This document shows, piece after piece, positions 17,590-25,971 of a stretch of 64,000 nucleotides of DNA (its first letter is position 1; every line of letters starts with the position of its first letter). The notes under the pieces are model-generated. The model made no database searches. It saw only the letters and a program-made list of their open reading frames with translations, and was not told the origin of the DNA. The stretch is taken from assembly GCA_036504595.1 (NCBI GenBank), contig DASXUX010000044.1:68114-132113 (forward strand), read 5' to 3'. The stretch is from DASXUX01 sp036504595 (GTDB lineage Bacteria; Planctomycetota; SZUA-567; H5-PLA8). A program made the position numbers and the translations under genes.

Positions 17590-19983
17590 ATGATGAAGAG
17601 TACGATCGTCCTCTGTGCCCTCTGCGTTCTCTGTGGCGAGACGCTCCAAACTCTCGCGCTGGCTGGGGAACCTGTTCCGGTCGGCAAAGGTTCGTATGCA
17701 TCCTCGCCGCCGCCGGGACAGATGATGGACAAGAAGCGCGATCTGGTCGATGAGACCGAGAAGCGGCAGCTCTACCTGGTCAAAGACGACGGCGCGCCGA
17801 TCCCGAGCAACAAGTGGTATCAGAACCTCATTTTCCAAAAGTACGGCACGGGCTTGTGGGCCATGCCGCACAAGGTGGACGCGACGGCCGAAGGCATCGA
17901 GATTTTCTACTCGACGAAATTCAGCGGCGACGGTTCGCGGATGATCGCGGAGTTTCCGCTGGTCGTCACGGGCAAGGACTTCAAGCCCGTTGATTCGCGC
18001 GCGAAGCAGTGGACGGACTGGACCGTCGCGTTCCGCATGTTCGAAAGCGACAACCGTTTTATGGACGTGACGCTGGGCGAAGGCATGCCGGCGGTGTGGT
18101 GCGAGTTCACCGGCGTGCAGCCCGTCATTGCGTTTGGCGGGAACAACGGCAAAGGCACGCGCGGCAAGATCCCGCCGAAGTTCTTCGATCTAACTGGAAA
18201 AGCAGCTTCGCTGCCGACGACAGGCGACGCGGTGGGCATTACGTACGATGGAAGAAGCTACGCCGTCTTTGCGCCGGACGGAACGAAGTTCGAGCAAAGC
18301 GGAAGCGACATCGGCGTGACGTTTTCGGGCAAAGCCGCATTCCTCGTCATCTGCGTTTTGCCGGCAGAGAAGGACATCGCCGCGTTCCACCCGCACGCGT
18401 TCGCGATTCCGCGCGACACAAAACTTTCGTGGAACTACGACCGCTCCGCGGGGACGATTACCACGACGTGGAAGGTCGCTACAGAGGCGCTGAAAGGCGC
18501 GGGCAAGAGCGTCATTCAGGGCTGGTTGCCGCACCAGTGGCGCGACAACACGAGCAAGCTCGATTTCAACGGCATCAACTATGCGACGATCCGCGGCCCG
18601 ATGAAGTGCGCGGCCGGCGAAGAATTCACCATCTGCCAGCCGTTCAATGGCATCCTTCCGAATTTGCCGGCGCCGACGAAGGCAAAGAGCTACGACGGCG
18701 AGCGCGTAAAGACGCTGCTTGCGCAGCATTTTACTGACACGAAGAAGAAGATGGCCGCCGACACGTACTGGGGCGGCAAGGATCTGGAGCGCTACGCTCA
18801 GGCCGCGTTCATCGCCGCACAGACGAAGGATCCCTCGTACGAGACGATTGTCGGCAAGCTGCGCGCCGAACTGGAGAACTGGCTGACGTACACGCCGGGC
18901 GAAAAGGATCATTTCTTCGCGTACTACCCGCGGCGCAAAGGGCTCGTCGGCTTCAATGCGTCGTATGGTTCGGAGCACTTCACCGATCATCATTTCCATT
19001 ACGGCTACTTCGTGTACGCCTCGGGATTGCTGAGCCAACTCCAGCCGGACTTCGCAGTGCAGTACGGCGAGATGGCTCGGCTGATCGCGCGCCAGTACGC
19101 GAACTACGACCGCAAGGACCAGCGCTTCCCGTTCTTCCGCACCTTCGACATTTGGCGCGGACATTCCTTCGCCGACGGCAATGGTTTTCCCGACGGAAAC
19201 AATCAGGAATCGACCGGCGAAGCGGTCAACAGTTGGGCGGGGATGATTCTGCTCGGCGAAGCGCTGAGCGACCCGGAGCTGACCGCCGCGGGCGTGATGG
19301 GCTATTCGTTCGAGAGCCGCTCGAACTTGGAATACTGGTTCGGCCCGCACGGCGACGTTTTTCCTCCCACCTATCAGCACAAGGCCTGCGGCATGATCTG
19401 GTGCAACAGCGTCGTGTGGGGCACGTGGTTCACAGGCGACCCGGCGTGGATTCTGGGCATCCAATGGATTCCGAGCGGACCGCACGCGGCGTTCTACGAC
19501 CACGACCGCTCCTTTATTAAGAAGGCCTACGCCGACTGGCAGCGCGAGCAGCTTGCGTTTGAAGAGCGCGAGTCGAAAAACCCGAAGTACGTCAAAAAAG
19601 CGGCTGACATCAAATCGCGCGGCGGGGAACTCGGCAGCTACCATCTCGGCTTCGTGATGCACGCCGATGCGCCGTGGGCGGTCGCAGAAATCGACAAGCT
19701 CTGGGCCGAACCCGGCGACAAGGTCGCTCACGACCCGTGGATGGCGAACATCTACTACCAGGCCAACGCGCTGTGCGAGTTGGGGCGAGCGGACTTTTCC
19801 TGCCACGGCAGCAGCCCGACATCGATGGTCTACGCGAACGAGGCGACCAAGGCGCGCACGTTCATCGCCTGGAATCCGACAGCCAAGGCGCAGACGGTGC
19901 AGTTCTTTGAGGCCGGCAAGCCGCTCGGCAAAATGGACGTCGCGCCACACAGCATCGCGAGCACGGCGGCGCTGAATCCGTAA
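17590..19983 (+). CDS. Endo-beta-1,3-glucanase-like protein, GH81 family, exported
   Basis: A 797-residue protein with a signal peptide (IVLCALCVLCGETLQTLALAG). The N-terminal beta-sandwich starts with the family motif PIPSNKWYQNLIFQ. The (alpha/alpha)6 catalytic part holds NASYGSEHFTDHHFHYGYFV, FFRTFDIWRGHSFADG and DGNNQESTGEAVNSW. In GH81 the acid is the Asp of the FTDHHFHYG segment and the base is a Glu of NNQESTGEA; both are present (Glu 540 and Glu 544). Length agrees with the family. Substrate is beta-1,3-glucan such as laminarin or fungal wall glucan. A weak AGGAAAC ribosome binding site precedes the tandem ATGs at 17590 and 17593. Confidence 0.92.
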   Translation: MMKSTIVLCALCVLCGETLQTLALAGEPVPVGKGSYASSPPPGQMMDKKRDLVDETEKRQLYLVKDDGAPIPSNKWYQNLIFQKYGTGLWAMPHKVDATAEGIEIFYSTKFSGDGSRMIAEFPLVVTGKDFKPVDSRAKQWTDWTVAFRMFESDNRFMDVTLGEGMPAVWCEFTGVQPVIAFGGNNGKGTRGKIPPKFFDLTGKAASLPTTGDAVGITYDGRSYAVFAPDGTKFEQSGSDIGVTFSGKAAFLVICVLPAEKDIAAFHPHAFAIPRDTKLSWNYDRSAGTITTTWKVATEALKGAGKSVIQGWLPHQWRDNTSKLDFNGINYATIRGPMKCAAGEEFTICQPFNGILPNLPAPTKAKSYDGERVKTLLAQHFTDTKKKMAADTYWGGKDLERYAQAAFIAAQTKDPSYETIVGKLRAELENWLTYTPGEKDHFFAYYPRRKGLVGFNASYGSEHFTDHHFHYGYFVYASGLLSQLQPDFAVQYGEMARLIARQYANYDRKDQRFPFFRTFDIWRGHSFADGNGFPDGNNQESTGEAVNSWAGMILLGEALSDPELTAAGVMGYSFESRSNLEYWFGPHGDVFPPTYQHKACGMIWCNSVVWGTWFTGDPAWILGIQWIPSGPHAAFYDHDRSFIKKAYADWQREQLAFEERESKNPKYVKKAADIKSRGGELGSYHLGFVMHADAPWAVAEIDKLWAEPGDKVAHDPWMANIYYQANALCELGRADFSCHGSSPTSMVYANEATKARTFIAWNPTAKAQTVQFFEAGKPLGKMDVAPHSIASTAALNP

Positions 19984-20056
19984 GAAAAATTCGCAAAAAA
20001 CCATGTCCCGGCGTCCTACTTGGTGGGAATTACCCTCTGAGAAAGCGAGGTTGCCG

Positions 20057-21664
20057 ATGACTGTCGCGGCCATGGAATGCGACTCAGCCACCTGCACGAT
20101 GAGCACCGTTACTGCGTTGCAGCGATTAGCTCAAGCACGCGACGCCGAAGCCTGGTCGGCCATCATCGCCGCTCATGGTGCGCGCATCCTGCAGATGGCG
20201 CGGCGCATCTCGCCCGATGAGGCGCTCTGCGAGGACATTTGCCAGGAAACGCTGCTGCAGATTCGCGAGCACGCCGGAGCGTTCCGGGCGCCGCGGCCGC
20301 CTTGCGATGCCGAAGCTTCCGCCGGAGGGTGGATCATGCGCATCACGTGTTGCACCGCCTTTAAGTTTCTTCGCCAACGTGGGCGGTCCAGCCGCCGCGA
20401 AGCCACCGCCGCGGGATTCGTCCAGATGGCTGCGCCCGCGGCCGTTGAAACTGCGATGAGCCAGGAACAGCTCGCGCTGCTGCGCCAGGAGGTGGAGCAG
20501 CTTCCCGAATCGCTGCGCTTGCCGCTGTGCCTGCACTACTACGGCGGGATGGAATACCCGGAAGTCGCCGAAACGCTCTCGTGCTCCAGCGACGCCGCTA
20601 AAAAGCGCGTGCAGCGCGGCGTCGAACGCCTGCGTTCGCGCATGGCCGCTCTTGGAGTTCTGGCGGGCATCGGTGTAATCAGCAGTGGGCTGGCGGGCGG
20701 AAGTGCGCACGCGGCGGAAGGTTCTCTTTCAGCAAATACGCTCGTTCTCGACGCTCAGCGCCAGGCCGCGTGGCAGGCGCTTTTAAGCAGTCCGGCGGCT
20801 CCAACATTGACCGGCGTCGCCGTTATCGGAGGTGGAGTGTTTATGGCGAAGAAAATTGCGTTGGGCGTCGCAGCGCTGCTGCTGCTGAGCAGTGTCGCGG
20901 TGGAAGGAGTGCGAATCCATTCGCTGCGCCAGGAATTGAACCAGAGCAACGCGGCCGCTCAGCAGGCCCGCCAACGTTCCGCCGAACTCGAAAAGCAGCT
21001 CGCCGCGGCGCGCGGCGATCTCACCGCTTTGCAGCAGCAGGCGGAGCTTACGAAAAATGACGCAGCGGAATTGCGCGCCAAACTGGCGGAGGCACAAAAG
21101 CAGCAGCCAAACCTTTCGAGCTTCCCGATCGTGCGCCATTTCGCGCACAACGTCGATCCCAAGCAAATGGAAGAGTTAGCCAAAAATGTCGGGCCCCAGG
21201 TGCAGGAGATGCTGAAGCAACTGGGCCAGCCGGGGCAGAACATGGCGATCACGTTGCCGAAGATCACATTCAAGGCCTCCGGCGCCGAGAAACTTGGCGA
21301 CCCTAAGACCGCTGCCGAGAAAAAAGACGGAGCAAAGCCCGAGGCTGGAGTCCAGGCTAACGCCGGCGCCGTCAAGGCAGGGCCCGATGGCACGTTCGAG
21401 ATTGCGTTGCCTCAGGGAGACGGCGCGGCTGGTGACCATTTCGTTGTAAAACTGGATGGCGCGGATCCGCAAGTCAACGGGATCATCACACAGGTTCTGA
21501 AAAACGCCGATGGTGTCGTCGAGAAGAAAATCGATCTGGGCAACGGCAACATCACGATTCAGATCGGCGGCGGCATGGTCGGCGGAGCCGTAATCGGCGA
21601 TCCGGGCAAAACGGAGAAGCCCAAGACTCCGCCACCGCCGCCGGAGAAAGCCGGAGAGTTCTAA
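20057..21664 (+). CDS. ECF sigma factor fused to a membrane-anchored coiled coil
   Basis: I choose ATG 20057 (GAGGT upstream) over ATG 20003, which has no ribosome binding site; 535 residues. Residues of about 20-110 are sigma region 2 (ILQMARRISPDEALCEDICQ, then TLLQIREHAGAF), and about 140-200 are region 4 (LPESLRLPLCLHYYGGMEYP, then AETLSCSSDAAKKRVQRGVE). A weakly hydrophobic stretch and a clear membrane helix (IALGVAALLLLSSVAVEGV, about 266-284) follow, then a coiled coil and a Gly/Pro-rich tail ending PKTPPPPPEKAGEF. Sigma factors with C-terminal extensions are known in planctomycetes; here it could tether or restrain the sigma domain. ATG 20843, with GGAGGTGGAG just upstream, could also start the membrane part as a separate protein. 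Confidence 0.85.
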   Translation: MTVAAMECDSATCTMSTVTALQRLAQARDAEAWSAIIAAHGARILQMARRISPDEALCEDICQETLLQIREHAGAFRAPRPPCDAEASAGGWIMRITCCTAFKFLRQRGRSSRREATAAGFVQMAAPAAVETAMSQEQLALLRQEVEQLPESLRLPLCLHYYGGMEYPEVAETLSCSSDAAKKRVQRGVERLRSRMAALGVLAGIGVISSGLAGGSAHAAEGSLSANTLVLDAQRQAAWQALLSSPAAPTLTGVAVIGGGVFMAKKIALGVAALLLLSSVAVEGVRIHSLRQELNQSNAAAQQARQRSAELEKQLAAARGDLTALQQQAELTKNDAAELRAKLAEAQKQQPNLSSFPIVRHFAHNVDPKQMEELAKNVGPQVQEMLKQLGQPGQNMAITLPKITFKASGAEKLGDPKTAAEKKDGAKPEAGVQANAGAVKAGPDGTFEIALPQGDGAAGDHFVVKLDGADPQVNGIITQVLKNADGVVEKKIDLGNGNITIQIGGGMVGGAVIGDPGKTEKPKTPPPPPEKAGEF

Positions 21665-21692
21665 CGAGTGCGGATTGCAGATTGTCGTGCGA

Positions 21693-21712
21693 GGGCGGCC
21701 TTCGGGTCGCCC
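21693..21712 (+). terminator. UUCG-capped hairpin downstream of the ECF sigma gene
   Basis: GGGCGGCC, loop TTCG, then GGTCGCCC; all eight pairs form if one G-U is allowed, and C(UUCG)G is an extra-stable loop. It lies 29 bases after the stop codon at 21664 and is followed by GTTTCGTTG, a poor T-tract, so termination is likely but not certain. Confidence 0.5.
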
Positions 21713-21720
21713 GTTTCGTT

Positions 21721-21755
21721 GAATTGCGGATTGCGGATTGCGGATTGCGGAATGA
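21721..21755. repeat. Five-unit heptamer array, GGATTGC
   Basis: Units GAATTGC, GGATTGC, GGATTGC, GGATTGC, GGAATGA upstream of trmB. A single related stretch lies at 21670-21684. Confidence 0.9.
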
Positions 21756-21817
21756 AAATGGCGCGTCGTGTTGGTGGTTTCTTGTTTCATTGATCTGATC
21801 GTCGGAGTTGTTTGTAA

Positions 21818-22465
21818 ATGACAGACAAGCCTGAGGGCGTTGGCGCTGCGCCAACCAATCCAAAATCCAAAATCCAAAATCCAAAATCGGAACTTCCTCC
21901 GCTCGCTGAACTCGGCGAGCCCGCTGATTGGCGGCGCGTGTACGGGCGGTTGGCGCCGCTGGTGGTGGAGATCGGCTGCGGCGGCGGGCGCACGATCATC
22001 GGCATGGCCGCGGCGCATCCGGACTGGGACTGTCTGGCGATCGAACAGGCCGGCGAGTACTACAACATCCTTCACGAACGAGCCGAAAAACGCGCGCTGC
22101 CGAACCTGCGCGTGGCGCGCATCGACGCAGCGTATCTGGTCAATCGGTTCTTTGCGGATTCATGCGTCGCGCAGTATCACATTTATTTTCCTGATCCGTG
22201 GCCGAAAAAACGCCATCACAAGCGGCGGCTGTTCAAAGAAGAGTTCTGCCGTGATTTGCGCCGGACGCTCGCGCCCGACGGCATTTTGTACTTCGCGACC
22301 GACCATCAGGACTATTTCGTCGAACTGCTCCCTCTGCTGCGCGCAACGCTGAAGGTTACGGAGCATCCCGAACCCTGGCCGGACGCTCCGGAAGGCCGCA
22401 CGAACTACGAGGTGAAGTACCTGCGCGAAGGCCGGCCGATCTATCGGCTCATCGCGACGCGGTAA
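21818..22465 (+). CDS. trmB: tRNA (guanine-N7)-methyltransferase TrmB
   Basis: A 215-residue Rossmann methyltransferase that makes m7G46 in tRNA. SAM-binding VVEIGCGGGRTIIGMA, the family signature YFPDPWPKKRHHKRRLF and FATDHQDYF are all present. The N-terminus before LAELGEPADWRRVYG is odd: codons 14-27 are read through a 7-base array (21858-21885), giving a 7-residue repeat SKIQNPK. No ribosome binding site is seen before ATG 21818, and the next usable start (GTG 21939) would remove part of the usual N-terminus, so the repeat is probably translated. Confidence 0.9.
   Translation: MTDKPEGVGAAPTNPKSKIQNPKSELPPLAELGEPADWRRVYGRLAPLVVEIGCGGGRTIIGMAAAHPDWDCLAIEQAGEYYNILHERAEKRALPNLRVARIDAAYLVNRFFADSCVAQYHIYFPDPWPKKRHHKRRLFKEEFCRDLRRTLAPDGILYFATDHQDYFVELLPLLRATLKVTEHPEPWPDAPEGRTNYEVKYLREGRPIYRLIATR
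21858..21885. repeat. Four-unit heptamer array ATCCAAA inside trmB
   Basis: Exact units ATCCAAA four times, followed by ATCGG. Because 7 is not a multiple of 3, the array reads as a 21-base, 7-residue peptide repeat at the TrmB N-terminus. Confidence 0.9.
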
Positions 22466-22594
22466 AGCGGTGCCACGCTTGTGTTCGCGCCTTGGCGCGG
22501 ACTCAAGCGTGCCGATCGTTGCATGCGCGGCTTATCTCCACGACCGCCCGCTCCACTTTCAGATTGACTTCCGCGGAGCTGGCAGCTAGGCTTT

Positions 22595-22610
22595 GCTAAA
22601 ACGTTTTAGC
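22595..22610. promoter_or_regulatory. Perfect 16-bp palindrome, candidate LacI-type operator
   Basis: GCTAAAACGTTTTAGC, a perfect palindrome with a central CG, 21 bases before the GH127 start codon. LacI-family sugar repressors commonly bind 14-20 bp palindromes with a central CG, such as AAACGTTT cores. A second nested pair (GGCAGCTA 22581-22588 with TAGCTGCC 22607-22614) would give an alternative hairpin. No LacI-type gene is in the window. Confidence 0.55.
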
Positions 22611-22631
22611 TGCCTTCCGGAGGAGAAATCC

Positions 22632-24986
22632 ATGTCGCGCTTTCAACGCTGCGCTTGCGTGATCGTAACCGTGTCTGCACTGGCGGAAGCGAGTGTCTTC
22701 GCGGCGGAGATCGTTCCGTACAAAGTGCCTGAGAAGATGCCGGACGTGCTGCAGTTGCTCAGTCCGGCGGACGTGAAGCTGGAAGGCTACCTGGGCACGC
22801 GCGTGAGCAACAGCGAGAAGAACCGGCTGCTGGTGGTCAACGAAGAAGAGTTGCTCGCTGGGTTCCGCAAGCGTCCCGGCAAGCAAGCGTGGATTGGCGA
22901 GCACGTCGGTAAGTTCCTGCACGCGGCGACGCTGGCGTGGGTCAACACGAACGACGCCGAACTGCGCGCGAAGATCGACCGCGTCGCGAGCGAGCTGATC
23001 AAGACGCAAGACGCCGACGGCTACATGGGCACGTACGCGCCCGAGAAAAAATGGACAAGCTGGGACGTGTGGTGCCACAAGTACGATCTCCTCGGGCTGC
23101 TCACCTATTATCAGTTCACCGGAAATGCACCGGCGCTTGAGGCATCGCGCAAAATTGGCGATCTGCTGATCAACACGTTTGGCCCGGGCAAGCGTAGCAT
23201 TATCAAAGCGGGCGAGCATGTCGGGATGGCGGCGACGAGCGTCCTTGAACCGGTCGTGCAGCTTTACCGCTTCACCGCTGAAGAGAAGTATCTCGATTTT
23301 GCGAAGTACATCATCGCGTCGTGGGAAGAGCCCGGCGGACCGAACGTGCTGAAGACGCTGACCGACGTGAAAGCCGTGAACAAGACCGCGAACGGCAAAG
23401 CATACGAGATGCTCTCCAATCTGGTCGGCCTGTGCGAACTGGCGCGCGTGACCGGCGACAAGCAATACCTGACGCCGTGCCTCAACGCGTGGGAAGACAT
23501 CGTCGCGCATCAGCTTTACATCACCGGTTCGTGCAGCCGCGGCGAGCACTTCGGCCCCGATTACGATCTGCCCAACATCGCCAAAGCCAACGTTGGCGAA
23601 ACGTGCGTGACGACCACGTGGATTCAGCTCAATCTGCAGCTTTTGCGGCTGACCGGTCTGGCGCGTTACGGCGATGAGCTTGAGCGCAGCTACCTCAATC
23701 ACCTCTCTTCAGCGCAGCTTCCGGACGGCTCGAAGTGGTGCTACTACACGTCGCTCGTCGGAACCAAGCCCTACGGCAACAGCACGAATTGCTGTCTCTC
23801 GAGCGGTCCGCGCGCGATGGCGCTGGCACCGCAGGCCGCGTATCTGAAGTATCAAACTAAAGAAGGCGTTGACGGCGTCATCGTGAACTTCTTCGAGACC
23901 TCGAAAGTGACGATGAAGCTTGGCGGGCAGAACGTGACGATCGAGCAGAAGACCGACTTCCCACTAAAGGGCAGCAGCGTGATCACGCTGAAAATGGACG
24001 CGCCGGTGCAGTTCGACCTAAAGGTACGTGCACCGAAATGGAGCGACCCGTTGGGCCTGAGATTGCATGTCAGCGACCCTGACTTCACCGTTGCTGCTGA
24101 CGCCGGGGACTGGTCGGTTCTTCCAGCGCATCAATGGAAGAACGGCGACCAGATCACACTGACCTTCAGCCTGGCCACCAAACTCGTCCCCGGCGAGCAT
24201 GGCAACGCGGGCAAGGCGGCGCTGACATGGGGCCCGATCGTCCTCGCGCATGACGCCAAGCAAAATCCGGGGCAGCCGTCGGCGGCGCAGTTGGCGCTGG
24301 CGCTGGAACCGGTGAAGGCGGCGGAGTTGAAGCCGGTAGCGCCGGCGTCCCTGCCGGCCGGAGTAGATGCCGCGACCGCCCTCGCTTTCGAGGTCCCCAT
24401 GCGCGGCGCGGGGGACGCTCAGCCGAAAAACGCGAAGCTGGTGCCCTTTGCCGTCGCGGGTGCAGACGGCGGATACTTCCAGGTCTGGCTGCATTGGTCG
24501 GTGGAGAAGCTTCCCGCGCCGTCGCTGTTGATGGACGGCAAAGAGAAGCGTTCGCGCGCGGGGAATATGCAAGGATCGATTAACGACGGCGACGTGGCCA
24601 CGATCGCTTGCACATTCAACGGCAAGGCTGCTGAGCAGGATTGGTACTCGGTTGAACTCGATCAGCCGGCGACGTTCAAGCGCGTTGTCTTTGCGCACGG
24701 AAAATCGTTCCACGACGGCGGCTGGTTCGATGCTTCGGCCGGCAAGCCGCAGATTCAGGTGCGGCGCGAAAAAGGCGGCGAGTGGGAGAAGGTTGGAGAG
24801 CTGGCCGACTATCCCGCGACGACGGCCGCCGACGCAAAAGGCTTGCAGGACGGCCAGATCTTCACGCTGAAGTTGAATGAAGCGATCAAAGCTGTGGGCG
24901 TGCGGATTACCGGCAAACCGGCCAGCGGGGACGGGCCGCAGCAGGCGTTTTCCTCGTGCGCGGAATTGCAGGCGTTCGCGGAGTGA
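22632..24986 (+). CDS. Beta-L-arabinofuranosidase-like protein, GH127 (DUF1680), exported
   Basis: ATG 22632 follows AGGAG and opens a signal peptide (CVIVTVSALAEASVFAAE); 784 residues. The (alpha/alpha)6 barrel has the family's KLEGYLGTRVSNSEKNR, WIGEHVGKFLHA and DADGYMGTY. GH127 uses a zinc site with a Glu, three Cys and a Cys nucleophile: GETCVTTTW supplies the Glu and one Cys, and TNCCLSSGPRAMA the adjacent pair. A C-terminal beta part carries an inserted segment (PASLPAGVDAA) encoded by a dispersed repeat, and the end resembles a carbohydrate-binding sandwich. Family enzymes release L-arabinofuranose from plant arabinans or extensin glycans. The 16-bp palindrome upstream suggests sugar-controlled expression. 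Confidence 0.88.
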   Translation: MSRFQRCACVIVTVSALAEASVFAAEIVPYKVPEKMPDVLQLLSPADVKLEGYLGTRVSNSEKNRLLVVNEEELLAGFRKRPGKQAWIGEHVGKFLHAATLAWVNTNDAELRAKIDRVASELIKTQDADGYMGTYAPEKKWTSWDVWCHKYDLLGLLTYYQFTGNAPALEASRKIGDLLINTFGPGKRSIIKAGEHVGMAATSVLEPVVQLYRFTAEEKYLDFAKYIIASWEEPGGPNVLKTLTDVKAVNKTANGKAYEMLSNLVGLCELARVTGDKQYLTPCLNAWEDIVAHQLYITGSCSRGEHFGPDYDLPNIAKANVGETCVTTTWIQLNLQLLRLTGLARYGDELERSYLNHLSSAQLPDGSKWCYYTSLVGTKPYGNSTNCCLSSGPRAMALAPQAAYLKYQTKEGVDGVIVNFFETSKVTMKLGGQNVTIEQKTDFPLKGSSVITLKMDAPVQFDLKVRAPKWSDPLGLRLHVSDPDFTVAADAGDWSVLPAHQWKNGDQITLTFSLATKLVPGEHGNAGKAALTWGPIVLAHDAKQNPGQPSAAQLALALEPVKAAELKPVAPASLPAGVDAATALAFEVPMRGAGDAQPKNAKLVPFAVAGADGGYFQVWLHWSVEKLPAPSLLMDGKEKRSRAGNMQGSINDGDVATIACTFNGKAAEQDWYSVELDQPATFKRVVFAHGKSFHDGGWFDASAGKPQIQVRREKGGEWEKVGELADYPATTAADAKGLQDGQIFTLKLNEAIKAVGVRITGKPASGDGPQQAFSSCAELQAFAE
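24340..24362. repeat. In-frame GC-rich palindrome in the GH127 gene
   Basis: GCGCCGGCGTCCCTGCCGGC with flanks. Its complement shares 19 bases with 43474-43492 in the sulfatase gene. Read in frame as APASLPAGVD. Confidence 0.75.
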
Positions 24987-25043
24987 TCCGGTTTGCCTGT
25001 CGCTCAAGAAGATGATAGATTCATGGCATAGAAGGGCGAGGCG

Positions 25044-25235
25044 ATGACCGAGATTATTTTTCAGATTGAAGAAGATGCGGTGGATGGCGGCTACGTCGCG
25101 CAGGCGCTGGGGCATGGAATCACGACCGAAGCGGAATCCATCCCGGATCTCAAGAAGATGATCCTGGATGCCATCCGTTGTCATTTCGACCGGCCGGAAG
25201 AGCGGCCAAAGGTCGTTTGGCTGCGCTCGGCCTAA
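25044..25235 (+). CDS. HicB-like small antitoxin-family protein
   Basis: A 63-residue protein with GGGCGAGG before ATG 25044. The pattern IIFQIEEDAVDGGYVAQALG, then GITTEAESIPDLKKMILDAI and CHFD, matches the small HicB-like family often mislabelled as 2-oxoisovalerate dehydrogenase subunits. Such proteins usually precede a HicA-type toxin; none follows here. Instead it overlaps by 4 bases, tail to tail, the DUF5615 gene on the other strand. It ends a little early (VVWLRSA), without the usual last strand. It is probably an orphan antitoxin or has a regulatory role. Confidence 0.6.
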   Translation: MTEIIFQIEEDAVDGGYVAQALGHGITTEAESIPDLKKMILDAIRCHFDRPEERPKVVWLRSA

Positions 25236-25591
25236 TCAGGGCGCCGAACGCGAATCCGATCTTCATCTACGACCGCCAGGCATCGGGCAAATGCGCTCAG
25301 GTCTGCCGAGCGTGCGAACTCGCGAACAAAACCTGCGACAGACAGTGCGCCCTTGCTTTTCGGGCGGAAGAGAACGATTCCGGGGTGCGAGCCTGGCGGG
25401 TATTTCTTGATGTTGGCGAGATCAAGATCAAGGGTGAATAGCATTCGGCCTTCGCGTTTGGCGGCTTCGAAGATCACATCGTCAGGCTGAGACAGAAGTC
25501 CTTCGCTCCACGCGCTCTGCACGTCATGGCCGAGTGCTGCCAGATCCGGCGCCAAATGACGGGAGATGTTCTCGTCTAGTTTGAGCTTCAC
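25232..25591 (-). CDS. DUF5615 PIN-like toxin
   Basis: A 119-residue protein. It begins MKLKLDENISRHLAPDLAAL and has AKREGRMLFTLDLDLANI, both typical of DUF5615 proteins, which have a PIN-like nuclease fold; the early Asp-Glu and the later TLDLDLAN acids would bind metal. It starts inside the end of the DUF433 gene (4-base overlap), the classic antitoxin-toxin arrangement. The expected role is an RNase toxin held in check by the DUF433 protein. Toxicity is inferred from family and layout. Confidence 0.82.
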   Translation of the reverse strand: MKLKLDENISRHLAPDLAALGHDVQSAWSEGLLSQPDDVIFEAAKREGRMLFTLDLDLANIKKYPPGSHPGIVLFRPKSKGALSVAGFVREFARSADLSAFARCLAVVDEDRIRVRRPD

Positions 25592-25821
25592 ACGGCAACC
25601 TTGAAGGTGTTCTCTTGCGCCAGCAGCGCACCATAGGCCAGCGCCGCACGGATATCGTCCAGCTTCAGGTTCGGGAAATGATCGATGATTTGCTCGGGCG
25701 TCAGATTCTCGGACAAGCTATCCAGAATGATCGATACATAGATGCGCGTTCCGCGAACGACAGGTTTTCCACCGCAAATGCGCGGATCGACGACGACGCG
25801 TTCAAGCAGCTCTTTGTTCAT
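25588..25821 (-). CDS. DUF433 antitoxin
   Basis: A 77-residue protein with the DUF433 signature: VVVDPRICGGKPVVRGTRIY, then LDSLSENLTPEQIIDHFPNL and IRAALAYGAL. This winged-helix family is usually the DNA-binding antitoxin partner of DUF5615 toxins. The start at 25821 is chosen from the family N-terminus; a long overlapping frame upstream is the shadow of the GH4 gene. It is divergent from the GH4 gene at 25972, with about 150 bases between them for both promoters. Confidence 0.82.
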   Translation of the reverse strand: MNKELLERVVVDPRICGGKPVVRGTRIYVSIILDSLSENLTPEQIIDHFPNLKLDDIRAALAYGALLAQENTFKVAV

Positions 25822-25971
25822 ATTTCGCTGTCTCCAACCGCAATATACCTCCATGTTCCGAAGAAAACAATATTGCGTGTTTTCTCGCTTGTCCCGCGCC
25901 CGCGGCCTCCAGTAAAACGTCCGGTCTGTGGTTTCTATGACCTGGGGCAAATCGTCGGGAGGGACTGAAGC

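Noticed and set aside
18190..20106. 638-codon minus-strand frame
   Set aside because: Shadow of the GH81 gene in GC-rich DNA; Arg/Ala/Val-rich without any domain pattern.
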